Assembly: GCA_946699065.1 (NCBI GenBank)
Contig: CAMPDV010000928.1
Location: 1 to 64,000 of the forward strand
From: Loxodes magnus
Lineage: Eukaryota > Ciliophora > Karyorelictea > Loxodida > Loxodidae
DNA length: 64,000 nucleotides
Direction: 5' to 3'
In this document: in pieces, positions 13,160-26,229 of the stretch
Layout of the letters: every line of letters starts with the position of its first letter
How positions within the stretch are numbered: position 1 is the first letter of the stretch
The notes under the pieces: generated by a model
What the model was told of the DNA's origin: nothing
Database searches by the model: none
Seen by the model: the letters and a program-made list of their open reading frames with translations, nothing else
Program-made: the position numbers and the translations under genes

Positions 13160-16100
13160 ATTTATTCTAATGGAATATTTAACTAAAGTCATATAGTTGA
13201 ATTAAAATTATAATATATGGAAGTTACTTAAATAAACAATTCTTTTAGACTGTAAAAAATTATTTGAGCAAAATTCCTATTTAAATAAGAGTAAAATTAA
13301 GTGGAATAAATAATTAAAAAAAAGGTGGAAGTAAACTGAAGAAATATTTGGTTATGCGCAAAAAATTTATAAGTAAAATTTAATTAAAAACTGAGTAAAT
13401 TAATAAAAATATCCTAATTTCCAATTTTTAAAGAAATTTCGTAAAAAAGAAAATTATTTTTTACTATTTAGTTCATTCCAAAATCCATAGAGCATTGGAC
13501 TAAGAAATTATTTTAAAAATTAATGTAAAAATATCTTTATTTCAATTATATAATTATACTCTATAGTTTATTATGACTATATCCTAGTTAGAATAAAACT
13601 CTTCGAAATGCTTAATTTTAAAATAATTAAAAAAGTATTTATAGCTAGTCTAAATAAATTTTGCTATAGAGCAAGTCATTTAAAACTAAATCTATATTTG
13701 TTTTCATTATTATTCTATATACATTCTATTAATTAAACCTAGAACATCTTCTCTTCAAATTTAAAATGATGCAAATTAATATTATTTTAGTGATTTCTAT
13801 CCAAGAAAATCATAAAAGAGGAATAATTATAAATTTTTCATTTATCCCACAATTTTTATAAAAGAAAGATATAGTAATTTTAGTCTATTAGCTTAATATT
13901 ATTGATCTTAAAACGTTAATAGAGAAAAATAATTTAGTATACATGATCTATTTTCAAAGATACAAGACCAATAAATAAAAGATAAAAGCTTATAATTATT
14001 TTTACATTTTTCAAATAACTTTTGGTAAACCTTATTATTTTGTTTTTTAGTTAAAAATCATTAAAAATAGATATCTAATTATTTCATTTTACCATTATTA
14101 AAAGCCTTTTTATCTAAGATCGTACAGGAAGTATTAAGAATCTAATATAGGAATTTTATCTTTTTTTCTTGAATTAATTTTATATTTATTCTATATAAAA
14201 TTCGAAAGCTTTTTTAACTATTTTATTTTTTATAAATATTTGACAAGAATTAATTTTTTGGATTGAAATTTTCAATGAGCTCAATCGAAATACAAAAAAG
14301 GAAATATTCATGAAAAAAAATCAAATTTTTAGTGATTCAAGCTTTATCAAAACTATAGCAATCTTGAGGAATTATAAAACCGAGATAAAAATTATGTTAA
14401 AAGTATTTGGATGATTTTCAATAAAATTATTATATTTTTGGCATAAGATACTAAAATTTTTATATAATATAGATTTTAAAAGATAAACTTAAGGAAATTT
14501 ATCATCTTGAATGTATTTACTTCATATTTTTCATTGATAAGCATTCAAAGCTTTTCAGTTGATCTAGAAACATTTTTTTTATTAAAATTACCTAAATTAA
14601 AGCATTCTATTAGAACAAAATTAGCAAACATTATGAAGAAATAAACTAGTAAATTATAATTAAATTAAAATCTATAATAATATTAAATTTAAAATACTTA
14701 TTAGATTAATTTAAAAGGGATTAGACTAGCTTGCAACAATAGATTGATAGATATATATATTTAATTAAAATCTATAAAGCTAAATTTAGAAATTAGGGAT
14801 AGATATTTTAGAGCATTTCATAATCTTTTATACATTTTTAATTGTTTTAATTACTATTGAGAAGCTTATATCATAAAAAACTTTATTAGAAGAGAATTAA
14901 AATTTATTTCAAAAAAGTTACTTAGAATAAATAACCTTTATCGATTTTTTTTTCTGTTCATTAAAAAATCTTAAAATCAACTGAGAAAAAAATTTGTACA
15001 ATTCAGATTTTGATTAACCATTGAAAGTTTTATAAAAGTATTAAAGAAGAAAATTTTCATGTTAAATAGTGAAAAATTAGGGATATGTAACTTTTAGAAA
15101 TTTCACTTGAAAATAAATACATCTCACTATGTGTTGAAGCGTTATATGGTAAAGTCAGGTTAATTTTTTCATAAAAGTTAAACTTTTCAATACTTAATTT
15201 AAGATTTCTACGAACATTATAATTTTAAAAAAATGGAATATAAAATGGTAAAAATAGAAAAATATAATAGAACATAAAATTAGAGTGAAAGGAAAAGAAA
15301 GATAAAAGCTAAAGGACAAATTTAATAACTATAAGCTTTTAAATGGGTTATATTAAATTAGTAATTTACTTTACATTTGACTGTATATATTTTTCTAATT
15401 TGAACCACTTTGAAAGCTACTTAGATTCTACTAATTTATATAATACTATATATTCTTTATGCATTTAAAACCAAAAATAATTTCATAATTTTAAATATTA
15501 AAGAATAAATAAATTTATCAAAATATAAATTTTATTTAATAGCTTTCAGATATTTAAAACTTATATAAAAGTTTAAACTACAATCATATCTATTATCTAT
15601 AGTAATTCATAATGCGAAATACCTTATATTTTTAAAAATTAACTTTGTACTAAAATTATCCTAAATCAAAAGATTGATTTCCTTGATTGTTTGATAGCAA
15701 AAATTTATACTTTGTATTTTTCAGATTTTTATTAATTATAAGTTATAATATACATTTTTTGAAAGAATCTATTTAGAATTTAATATATATATAATAAAAT
15801 TTTAAATTAGGAATATTCTTACAATTTCAAAAAATATGAAAAATGAAAAAATTGTTTAGAAAGAAGTATTTCAAAGCCATTTTTCATATAAATTTTATTA
15901 TATGTGTAGAAATGAAACATGTATATAGACACTATTTTAAGCTTAATTTATCTATTTATAAGAATCAAAGAAATCCTTTAAGTTATTGATGATATTTCAT
16001 TGAATAATAAATTGCTCATGCTGAGTAAATATGATCGAGTATTACACAATAGGATAGCTGTTTAATGAGATTCCACCTTTTTTGGAAGATATGAATCTTA

Positions 16101-16730
16101 TTTATTTTACTATTTTGTTAATGAATTTCTTGATATTCAATAGACTAGGGATTAATAAAATGAAAATAATATAAAATATTAAGGAAGAATCTTACGAAAA
16201 ATGTAGATTTCTAGTAAAAAATACGAATTAGCGAGAGTGAAATTTTAGAGACTAAGTAATATTATACAAATTTGCCCTTCTGTCATCTCTTTAATGATGT
16301 ACTTTAAAAAAATTTATTAAATTTCAATCTAAATTAATTTCCTTTAAGCAAAGAATTATTGTAAACAAGTTATTTAATTATAATTAAGTTGCATTGAGCA
16401 AACTTAAGAAACGCAATATTTTATTGTTGTATTCCTAAAACCCAATCCTTCCTATTTATACAAATGAAAGTGGAATAAAAGAAAACTGAATTTTCGACTG
16501 AAAGAGCTAGAAATATTTAAAAATGACTTTTGATGTGATATTAATATTCCTTATTTATTTTTATTTTATTTATACTAAGAAAGGAAAATAAAACTTATAA
16601 TATTAATACTTTAAAAATTTTATAGCATTCTTAATTAAAAATTATAATATTAATTAAAACTAAATTTTTATTTTGTTTAATCATTGATTGCTAAAATATT
16701 AAAAGGAGTTTATAGTTTCAATATTTGGAC
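13160..16730. other. Interior of the inverted-repeat segment, weak coding signal only
   Basis: AT-rich sequence between a candidate gene and the right inverted arm. Around 14311-15480 the plus strand gives protein-like pieces in changing frames (for example KKNQIFSDSSFIKTIAILRN, then IFMLNSEKLGICNFQKFHLK). I could not hold one frame or recognise a domain. No tRNA or structured RNA was seen. Confidence 0.35.
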
Positions 16731-16737
16731 TTTATAG

Positions 16738-16852
16738 TCAGTATTCTCGAAAATATGTTCTCTTGAACTAAAGGACGATTTAAGATTACATTAGTTCGTC
16801 ATCCTTATTTATAATATAAACTTCATACTTAATTTTTTTACATCTAAAAGTT
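16738..16852 (-). repeat. Right arm of a 115-bp inverted repeat
   Basis: This is the reverse complement of the left arm at 11749-11862, with a few substitutions and single-base gaps. Similarity stops on the inner side just past the CTCGAAAATA block. On the outer side it fades near the CATCTAAAAGTT block. Confidence 0.75.
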
Positions 16853-18190
16853 ATTTTTTTAAAAAGATGAAAAAAGGTAAATAATTTAAATTTAAAGAAC
16901 AATTCTTTTCAAAAAAAGAGAAATAAAACGATAAGCAAAATCTAAATTGAAAATTAAAGTTCTTCAATAAATATTTTCTATTTATCTAGAAATTTATAAT
17001 TTTTAATTTAAAAGCAATGGTAATAATTTAATATTTAGTTATTTTTGCTTTATAAACATTTTTAATTTTTTAAGTATTTCTTAAGTCTCTTTTTTTATAA
17101 GATGTAAGTCATGCTCCAATTTAATTCTACTCTTTTTATACGCTAAAAAGTTTGTAATTTACTTATAATTTTTATTTTCTATACATCACTTTTTAATTTT
17201 TGGTTTTATAACTAACTTATTTAAATAAAAAATTCTTTTTATATATTAAATATATTACTCTTCTTTTTATTTAAATTATAAAGTATTTAATCAAAATGAA
17301 ATTTATTATAATAATAGTTTAAAGCTCCAATTATTTTTAATATTATTATTATTTTAAATTTAATATAAGTTTATTTATTTATTTTTTAATACACATTTAA
17401 AATGAAAAATTAATAATCCCATTATTTTCACTTAAATAGGATATCAAATTTAATATACTTTAAACTCTTTTTTTATTTATTTTTTATATTTTAAGCCTTT
17501 TTAGACAGATTAAATAATCAAAATTTGTAATTTTTTTTTAAATTTAATCATTATACTTAAATACAAATTTTAAATATCTTTGTAGTGATATTTTTCTTAT
17601 TAAATAATTTATTTTTTTAGTTTATAAATCAAGTTAAAATGCATTATAGAAATATATCAGATTAAAATAAAAGAAATTTTAATTAATATTTTTATTTCAT
17701 TTAATCTCAATCAAACTATTTTGATACATTTTTATTTCTGCTTTTATTAATAATAGCAAAAGACCTTAAGATAAAAGTGTATAAAGCTCTTTTTTTAGTT
17801 TCTTATAAAATTTTATTAGAAAATTTAAATTTGTTTTCTTTTATTTTTTCCCTAATTTTTCATTTTGATTTCAAACTAAAATAATTTTATGATGTCTTTA
17901 ATTACAAGAATTGGTTCCTTCAACAAGTGATATTATTAAGTGTTTTTTAAATTTTTATCTATAATTCTGATTTTATCGCTTTTCAAATACTCTTGTTATA
18001 GTCTCATTTTAGTTTTTTCTTTTAACTTTTTCTATTTATAATAATTTTTGTTTTCTTGACAGTAGCTTCTTGTGAAATGTTTTTCTTTCCTAATTTAAAC
18101 TATGTTAATTATTTAATTAGAAAGAAATATCTATTCTTAAATTTTTTAAATTTAGACCTCCTTTTTAAAATTAATTTATATTAAAAAATT
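16853..18190. other. Very T-rich stretch, no gene recognised
   Basis: The plus strand is strongly T-rich with many short A/T runs. The complementary strand would encode mainly Lys, Asn, Ile and Gln, as expected from composition alone. No motif or RNA structure was recognised. Confidence 0.4.
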
Positions 18191-18199
18191 TAAATATTA

Positions 18200-19460
18200 T
18201 GTAACCATAAATTTATCTATCAACAGCAGATTTAAAAGTGCTCCAAAGTAACTAAATTATTATTTTAGTAATTTAACGTTTGTATATTAAATGAATTATA
18301 ATATTAATTAATAAACGATTATGCTTTTTAATAAGGAAAATATATTTATTTACATTTGTATATATAATTAAATCTAATAGTTAATATCTTTATAATCACA
18401 AGTTTATTATTGCTTTCTATAAATTTGTGGGTTTTAATACCAATGAATCTAAATATAATCGCTAAAATAGTTTCTGGATGAAATTTGCTTTGATTTGAAT
18501 TTAAACTATTCTTTTAAATTCCAAAAGTTTGGATTAATAAGTATTAATTTAGTTTCTTAATAAATCAATATTGTTTAATTTACTATATTATTTAAAGTAG
18601 ATAAAAGGAATAATTTACTCAATCATTATTTAATATCATTATCTTAATTTATTTTTGAAAATAATCATTGCTTAGATGATTAATTTATAAATAAAGTGCT
18701 AAGATGAGATCTTAGATTATTAAGCACTCTAATTTTTTGGGATAAACTTACTTCATGAACTTCTTTTTTACTTATCTTTCTATCTTGGAAACTAATTTAG
18801 TCTTATTTAACTTTTGCTTTATTTTATTTCATAAATTAATTAGACAATAGTTAAGATTATGGTTTCTGTGAAGGTATTGATTTACTATTTAAGCAATTTT
18901 TATTATTATTTATCTATCGTGCCTGAGCTTCGCTTAATAATTTAAATATCTAAACTTATAAAAAAATTTTGGGCTAGTTTAAGTCCATAATAGAAATAAA
19001 CAATAATCTTTATTAATCTTATGATTTTCTCTTATCTAGAAAGTTCATACGATTCTAGTTAATTTTAGATACTTTTTATAAGCACTTGGATATATTTCCT
19101 TCTATTGGTATATAATTATTTCATTTTTTATATCTAGCACTTAAAGTTTTTGCCTATAATCACATAAGCTGTAAATTTTGTTTTCAGCTAATATTTAATA
19201 AATGTATCTAAGAGAATTTTTCAAGTTAAGCGTTGTTTTAAAAAATATTTTTAATTTTAAGCAAAGGTTTGATTTCAGCTTTATTACATAAGCTTGATAA
19301 AGGAAAAAAAATTACTTTAAAGGACTTTTTCTTCTTAATTAATTAACTAAATAAAGGATGATCTTATATTTTATTTTTATCTCCCTATGACTTATGCTTA
19401 TTACTTAAAAAAAGTAAAATGGTAAAGGTTAATTATATTATTTATATACATTATCAATCT
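18200..19460 (-). CDS. Unidentified protein-like region
   Basis: On the minus strand, with the reassigned code, long stretches look like real protein. Examples are SEAQARQINNNKNCLNSKSI, SFQDRKISKKEVHEVSLSQK and KLILINPNFWNLKEQFKFKS. Upstream of about 18950 a second minus-strand frame reads equally well (LAENKIYSLCDYRQKLQVLD), so the exact frame, start and end are uncertain. No domain is recognised. It runs divergently from the REJ/GPS gene that begins at 20045. It may be a gene with unseen introns or a decaying one. Confidence 0.35.
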
Positions 19461-20044
19461 GAAGAAGATATGTTGATTCAACCATCTCATTCATTATTAT
19501 TATATACTTGCTTATACTTTAATTAGCTAACTATTATTAAATTTCAATGAAGCTTAGTGCTATTTAATCCCTATTTTCTATGGTTATTTCTAACTAAGAA
19601 GCAGAATAGAAGGCTATATATTTTTTATAAATAGCTACCTAAAAAAATTAAGCTTACCAATATTTTTAATCTTATAATACATTTCAAAACCATAATATCA
19701 TACTTTTTCCTTTATACCTTAAAATAAATTAATCTAAGTTATTTTAATTTTATCTTTCCTTTTTCTTTATAGATATTTAATTCTACTTCTTTATTTAATT
19801 TTTTCTACTTTATGTTTAGCTATTTTAGAAAGTTTTATCTTATTATTATTTACATCTGCATAGTCATGCTAATTTACTAAAACAAGCATATAAGATTAAT
19901 AGCTACTATTTATAGGATTTTAATCTTAGCTTGCTTGCTAATGTTATTTTTAGTGTTGGTACTAAATAAATTATTTTTTAAGAGTTATCACTATTTTTAA
20001 AGTACTTAGTTAGTTTATTTACATGGTAATTAATAAAGCTATAA

Positions 20045-23000
20045 ATGAAAGCTATTTTAGTTTTGTTTCTCTTTACTTTGGGACTTTCAGAATTAAATGT
20101 TCTAATCTCTGGAAATTAGTATGTTGAACTTCTTCCTTATGAAAACATAACTCTAAAGGCTAAAGCTTTTGATTAGAATACCTAAGATATAAAATACATA
20201 TGAACATGTTAAATTTAATAAGAAGTTCTTTAGTATGATGACAAGTTAGTAAATTAGATTATAAGAACATGTAGTGCTTAAGGCCCCTAATTACTTATTT
20301 GTGCTTAGTCATTTCCAGTAGGCGCTTTTCTTGCTATTACAATGAATGCTTCTACATCTGATGGAAGATTTGGACTTAGCACAGTCTAAGTACATATAAC
20401 TCAAAGCCTTTACTCTCCAGTTTCTATTAGTCTTGAATAAAACGATTTTAATATAGTAAACTAAGACTCTTTATTTGTCCTATATGCAAAAGTACGTGAT
20501 TCTAATTTTCAAATTAAGTAGACTTCTTGAACTTAAAATCCTGGGAATATTGAAGAAGTTTCACTCTTCGAAACGAACTTAAATTTTATCTTAGTAAATG
20601 CTTCTCATCTTAGTCAAGGTGAATAATATACTTACGCAATATCAATATAAGATGCTAATGATTTTACCTTCATAAGATAAAGAATAGTTTATGTAAATAA
20701 AGCTCCTAATTGTGGGTAATTTTCGGTAAGTCCTTAAATGGGATAGGCATGAGAAACCCTGTTCTAAATGTAATGTCTTAACTGCTCCGATTTAGAAGGA
20801 AACTATTCTCTGTAGTACCAATTTTTTTATCTAACCAAGTCAAGTGAAGAATTGCCATTAAGCATAAAAAGTGAGCAGTAAGAATGAATTTTTAAGTTGC
20901 CTTAGTTTGCTAATTACTCTGACTAAAACTTGATAGTAGGAGTAAGTATATGTGACTAGTTTGAAAGTTGTACTAAAATGTTATAAACTATCTCAGTGCA
21001 TAAGTCACTTTGAGATGTTAACTACGAAATACAAAATATCGACTATAGAGTCTTTAATTCTAGCTTAGAGAAAAAGAACTTTTTATATAACTTAGCTATA
21101 GAAATGAGCTATAGCTCTTAGACTATTTTTAAACAGAATTAGATGGAGCTCTTGGAATAATTGTCTTCTAATATAAATACACTAGAAAAGCAGAAAATAG
21201 CAATTTAAGGGTTTTAAGAAATTTATAGATTGATAGAATCTGAAGATATATAGAGATATATTAACTACTTAGATAGATGTCTAGATTGAAATGAGAACTA
21301 AGAGCTTAAATTTGATTAGTTAAATTCTATCATAACAATAATTGATAATCTATTGTATAAATAGAGTAAAATAAATTAAAGGTAAATGAGGTAGATGATA
21401 GATGGGAAATAAATGAAGTAGGAGAAGGAATAATTTAGGGAATCTTTGAGATAGCTACGCTAAACAAAAGAATAACTTAAGTCAACAATCTGGTAATTAA
21501 TATAAAAATCTTCTTTACTTTTTGCAATGTCTAATCTGGCACCTAGTAAATGATACCCCTAGAAGCACTTATGATTAAAGTCTAACTTAAATTTTTCAAT
21601 AGAGCTTGTTAGATGAAATCCCTTTTTCTTTGAAGATTTAGTTCCTAATTTTTTAGTTAATCCTATACCTGATAGAGGACACTTCTCTATACTAGCAAGC
21701 TTTACTAATAATCCCTGTGAAAATAGCTCAATTTAAATGACTCATTTAGGTATAGAGGTATACAAAGGTTGATAAATATATGATAATGACACTTGGTCTG
21801 GGTTAAATATTCCCTTGAAATAGTCTATAAGTACTGATTATACGCTTTATTTTTAAGAAACCAATATCGAAGCTCTTATATGCTAGATGTGAGATTCAGA
21901 TCAATAAATCTGAATTAACGAGTTTTCATGCTTATTATAAGACAAACTAAGAGTTTTTGTACGTTTGCAAGTGTCAAAAATCGGGGATTTTAAGAATAAA
22001 TTACAAAAGTGATTAAAGTTAAGAAGAGATTTAATAATCAGAACACGATGAAGAGTTTGAAGAAGGTTCTGAAGAAGAGTTTGAAGATTAAGAGGACTTT
22101 GAGGAAAATGAAAAGCCATCTTCAACCAAAGAGGAAGTTTAAGACATAAATGTGAATTATTAAAGTTCTGAAAGTAAGTATAGTGAAGATTTTTATGGTA
22201 AATCAATTCCATTTTATACACTTCTATGCCTCTCATCGATTTATACCTTTCTTATAATATTCTAATGTGGATATTTCAAATGTAATAACTCAAATAGTCA
22301 GAATAATGCCTAAAGTAATTAGTAAGTCCTACTTAGTCATTCTACCTGATAGACATTATGTGATTATTCATCTCTAACTGGTCCGTGAAAAAATCCTAAA
22401 TCTAAAAAAATGGTCAAACATATCTCTCTCCTTTTGATAGACTGAGTAATAGCTTAAATCTGTTTTTTTACTAACCTTGCTTCTGCATCTTAAAACACTA
22501 AGGAGAGCAATCTTTAATAATAAGACTTCATAGCTGCTTTATGAATAGCTTTTATAGTAACAATCTGGAAGACTTTAAACATCTGCCTTCTTCTAAAGTT
22601 TTAAGGAATATAGCGTTGCTTCATTTGCAGTCAATTAGTAATGTGCCTCGCAGTTACAACCTGGATATGCTTCAGATTTGACACTGAGGATTACTCTCCC
22701 TGAATTTAAAGTCTTCTAATCAGCTACTTTCTCTACCTTCTAATTTTAGATCCTATTTTTACATTCTTACTTATAAAGCTCATTTCTAAGATGTAGTTCT
22801 ACTAGGTTTTGAATAATTATTCTCCAATCTAACCTATAAATATTCATAACCCTAGCAACAATTTAGAGTTAACTAACGTTCCAGTATATTTAGCTTAGTA
22901 AATATCTTCCAATACTCTAATGAATATCAACAATAATATAAAATAGGATATTCCATTTGTCCAAATTAATTGCTGCATTAATCCTCAGAATAAAAATTCT

Positions 23001-23600
23001 CAGTGATAGTCATAAAGCTCGATAATAGAGAGTATGCCTGGAATGGTTTAGATGGATCAGCTTAATAATAATAATTTAAATAATGATTCAAGTGATTAGC
23101 TTTAAAACTCCGTTTATATTCCATAACCAATTGAGAATAAATTACCATCAGGTAACTTTTGCTAAACTTTGGACGGAAATAGTTAAATAAATATGCATAA
23201 CGTATAGGAAAGTGGTTAGGAGTTAAACTAGGAATGGTCTAATCAAATAGACTAGAGAATGAACATATGATTTGCTTATCTAATTAGCTTTTTATTTTAA
23301 TTGAGTATATTAACAAAATTTCTAAGCCATTTTATGAATAGTAAGCTAAATGCTTAATTGTCTATATATAAATTATTATTTGAGTGAGGTAAGCAAGAAA
23401 AAGATAAGAGTATAAAGTTAAAGTTGGCAGGTAATGGTTTGAAAATGAATTATGACAAAACTTGCAGCCTTTAAAATCTATTAATTATTGCTTTAAAGCT
23501 TACTAATTATTTTTTCCTGGCTTTTTTGCATTTTTTTGTTTTATAGTTACGATTATTTAAATAGATAACTATTTTAAAATTAAGGATAAATATTAAAATC
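20045..23600 (+). CDS. REJ/GPS-domain multi-pass membrane protein (polycystin-1-like)
   Basis: Starts at ATG 20045 with a signal peptide (MKAILVLFLFTLGL). A large extracellular part follows, with a REJ-like block near residues 215-330 (C-x-x-F-x-V-S-P-x-x-G-x-A-W-x-T-L-F). Near residue 615 comes a GPS motif, CQMWDSDQQIWINEFSC, as in GAIN-domain receptors that cleave themselves. An acidic linker is followed by at least six hydrophobic spans, then a cytosolic Asn/Gln-rich tail and one more span. REJ-GPS-multi-TM architecture is that of polycystin-1/REJ proteins at the cell surface. Many UAR codons read as Gln. In-frame TGA codons fall at Trp positions, including both conserved GPS Trp. A +1 shift is needed between the GPS Cys (about 21930) and the acidic linker; a 19-nt GT-AG segment there could be an intron. 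The end is uncertain: a TGA at about 23380 or a later point before the tRNA. It is the fullest of three family copies here. Confidence 0.85.
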
Positions 23601-23611
23601 ATCAAAAAAAA

Positions 23612-23685
23612 CGCCACCGGGTGGACTTGAACCACCGACCTTTTGGTTAACAGCCAAACGCTCTAACCTATTGAGCTACGGAGGC
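23612..23685 (-). tRNA. tRNA-Asn (GUU)
   Basis: The minus strand folds into a standard 74-nt cloverleaf. Anticodon loop CTGTTAACC gives anticodon GUU. The T arm is GGTGGTTCAAGTCCACC, and the D arm contains TAGCTCAATAGGTTAGAGC. Acceptor stem GCCTCCG pairs with CGGTGGC except for a U-U mismatch at the fourth pair. On its 3' side (plus-strand 23604-23610) lies an A-run, that is, a T-run terminator on the coding strand. It lies just past the REJ/GPS gene. An identical copy is at 30165-30238. Confidence 0.97.
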
Positions 23686-23699
23686 TCTTATTAAACTAT

Positions 23700-26220
23700 C
23701 TTTACATCCTTTAAATATTGTAATTAGATCTAACTTAGAAATTTTAGATGCATATTAAAGCAAGGAGAACAAGAACATATCTACCGATGAGAAAATTACA
23801 CTCCAAATAAACAGATCACAAATTTATTTAGTCACCACATAACTTAGCTAGAATCTTAATTGTTTTCTTAAATTTGATGATTAGACTAATACTAAAATAA
23901 ACTAAATTAAAGGGATAATTTAAGCTAATTTTCCTTTATCATTTTTAAGCACTTCTGAAATATTTCAAAATAAAGAGAATCCATAAATTATATTCTCCTT
24001 TACATTAGCATCACTATATAATAAATTTATATTATATGCTTTAATATTACATTCACTAGATTCATAAATAAGAGATATAGCGATAATTCAAAAATGCTAT
24101 AAGAGAAATAAATGTTATTGAGAACCTTAATATTTCTTAATCTAGGACTTTTAATTAGAAGGAGCGAACTCTACTTTTCAATTAAGCTAATTAAAAATAA
24201 TAAACTTATATAGGCTAACAATTCTATTAGTTTCAATTATTTTCTAACTTCTTTCAAATAGATAATATAAAAGAGATCTAAAGCTGATTCTAATTTTAGG
24301 TTATACTCTCTAACTTAAGAGTCATTATGTTTAACTATATATCCATTTAATTTAAATTATATATCTAACTGAAGCTTTTTAACTTGAATCTTGCTTAATG
24401 TAATCAAATATCAAAAATTTAACTTTAGACTTATTAAATTTATTTGGTAACTTAAATAAGTTCTAGTTGGACGAGCCCTAATATACCTTTTATACTAAAA
24501 CTTTGATTATAAAAGGGATAATTATAACTAACTTTTCAGTTTATAAAACTGGCATAGCATTAAGCAAAAAGCTATTTATATGTTTCTAGTTATCTAAACT
24601 GAGAGTACTTTCAGCCCTTTCGATTGTTATTTTACTTGTAATCTCTAAAGCCTAAAAATCAGAGGTAAAATTTAGTTTTTGTTCTCTATTTTTTCCTAAT
24701 TTGTATTTAAAAAAGATTACAACTACAGTCATGCTTAATTTCTCTGTAAGTAGTATACTCATAAATTTAATTAAGGGCTCATTTGGCTCTTTTATAACTA
24801 TAAATAGATAATAATTTTATAAGTTTATTAAACTCATTTTTTTCATTTTTGCTTCAATTAAAAGTTAGAATGAAAAATGCTAAACAGCTTTTATTAATTT
24901 TGTCTTGCTATATCGCAAAAAAGTAACTATTAGCTTATAATGTTCTTAAGATAAGCTTCTTATAATTATTTCTCTTTTAAAAAGCGAGTTAAGATTGAAA
25001 TTTGATGCTTAAGATTTTTTACTAGTATATGATTAGTTAATATTTCAAAGCTTAATTGGCTTCCAGTCTTTTTTAAAAGCAACCAGAAGAGTCTTTTGTG
25101 AGTATACTATTTATAATTTCAATTCTGAGATTTAACTTAGAAATAAAGCATAAAAAGTGGTAAAATTTCATGGACTTATATGTTTAGAGGGATGAATTTT
25201 CCTTTTTGAGAGTAAGAGTGAATACAAAATTTAAAAGAAACTCGAGAAGAAAACCAAGGAAAATCAAACAACAATAAATAAACCCTTAAAGACAAATAAA
25301 GCGAGCTTGCCATTAATTATCCTCTTTAAATTTATATCTTAGTTTTCTTAAATCTAGCAGGTATTAAATACACATTCTTTACTTTTCCAAAGCTTAAGTT
25401 TATATCTTACCATTCTAGAATTATTACTCAACACTTGGCAAAAATATGCATATTTTCAATATTTTAAGCTATATGGGATATTAATAAGTTAAGGTTTCAA
25501 AGTCCTTATATTCTAATTAAAAATATATTATTAAAAATTGAAAGAAAGACCTGCTTGAACATAGTAAGAATATGACTGAAATGAGATAGTAATATAGAAG
25601 AGGAATTATATTCTAGCATTTGACTTTTTTTATAGCTTAAATCTATGATATTTTAATATACTAAATCCAATCCTTAATTAATGAAGATGCTTTATACTTA
25701 TCTCAAAATTCCTTGCTTTTTAAAAAATAAGAAGCTCTTTTTAGTTGAAATGTGCTTTTTTAATCCAAATAAAGTGAATATAAAAACTACTATAGATAGC
25801 TATGAATTCTCATATTAGAGTATAGGAATGCTAAAATCTTTAAGGGATTAAAGGAGAAACTACTTTTCAACTTAATGATGTTTAAGGGAAAATATCTAAG
25901 ACAAGATTACTTATATCAATTTTTCTAATTAGTTACTATATAAAGACTCGATAGAACCAAAAGTAAATTAGCAAGATTTACTTTATAGATTATCATTTCA
26001 TAATTTAGTAGGAAGAGTGAGAAAATACCGTTTAAGTCTTTTGTGAAAAAACCTTGCAGATTTAGAGCTAACGAGGACAAGAATAGGCATTATAAATATC
26101 ATAAAGACTATAAATAAAACAAGGTAGTAATTAGAAGGTTGATTTTTTATATTGAACTTAAAATTTAATAAATAAATATGAAAAGATTAATGAAGACAGT
26201 ACAGTTTAAAGTTAAAAGAG
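23700..26220. other. Duplicated flank downstream of tRNA-Asn; coding strand unresolved
   Basis: Both strands give long readable frames. The plus strand reads as a hydrophobic protein (RNKCYWEPQYFLIQDFQLEG; DAQDFLLVYDQLIFQSLIGF). The minus strand reads as a helical, Lys-rich, HEAT/ARM-like one (FSLFWNISEVLKNDKGKLAQ). DNA similarity to 30620-32400 at matching distances from the two tRNA-Asn genes shows this flank was part of the same duplication. At aligned spots both strands keep some residues (plus: KKLFICFQL versus KKFICYQL; minus: a shared SDF and a similar NSFL/QTFL step), so conservation does not settle the strand. I report it as a candidate coding region only. Confidence 0.35.
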
Positions 26221-26229
26221 TTATGATAA

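Noticed and set aside
21901..22236. Minus-strand 111-codon standard-code ORF
   Set aside because: It is antisense to the acidic linker and first membrane span of the REJ/GPS gene.
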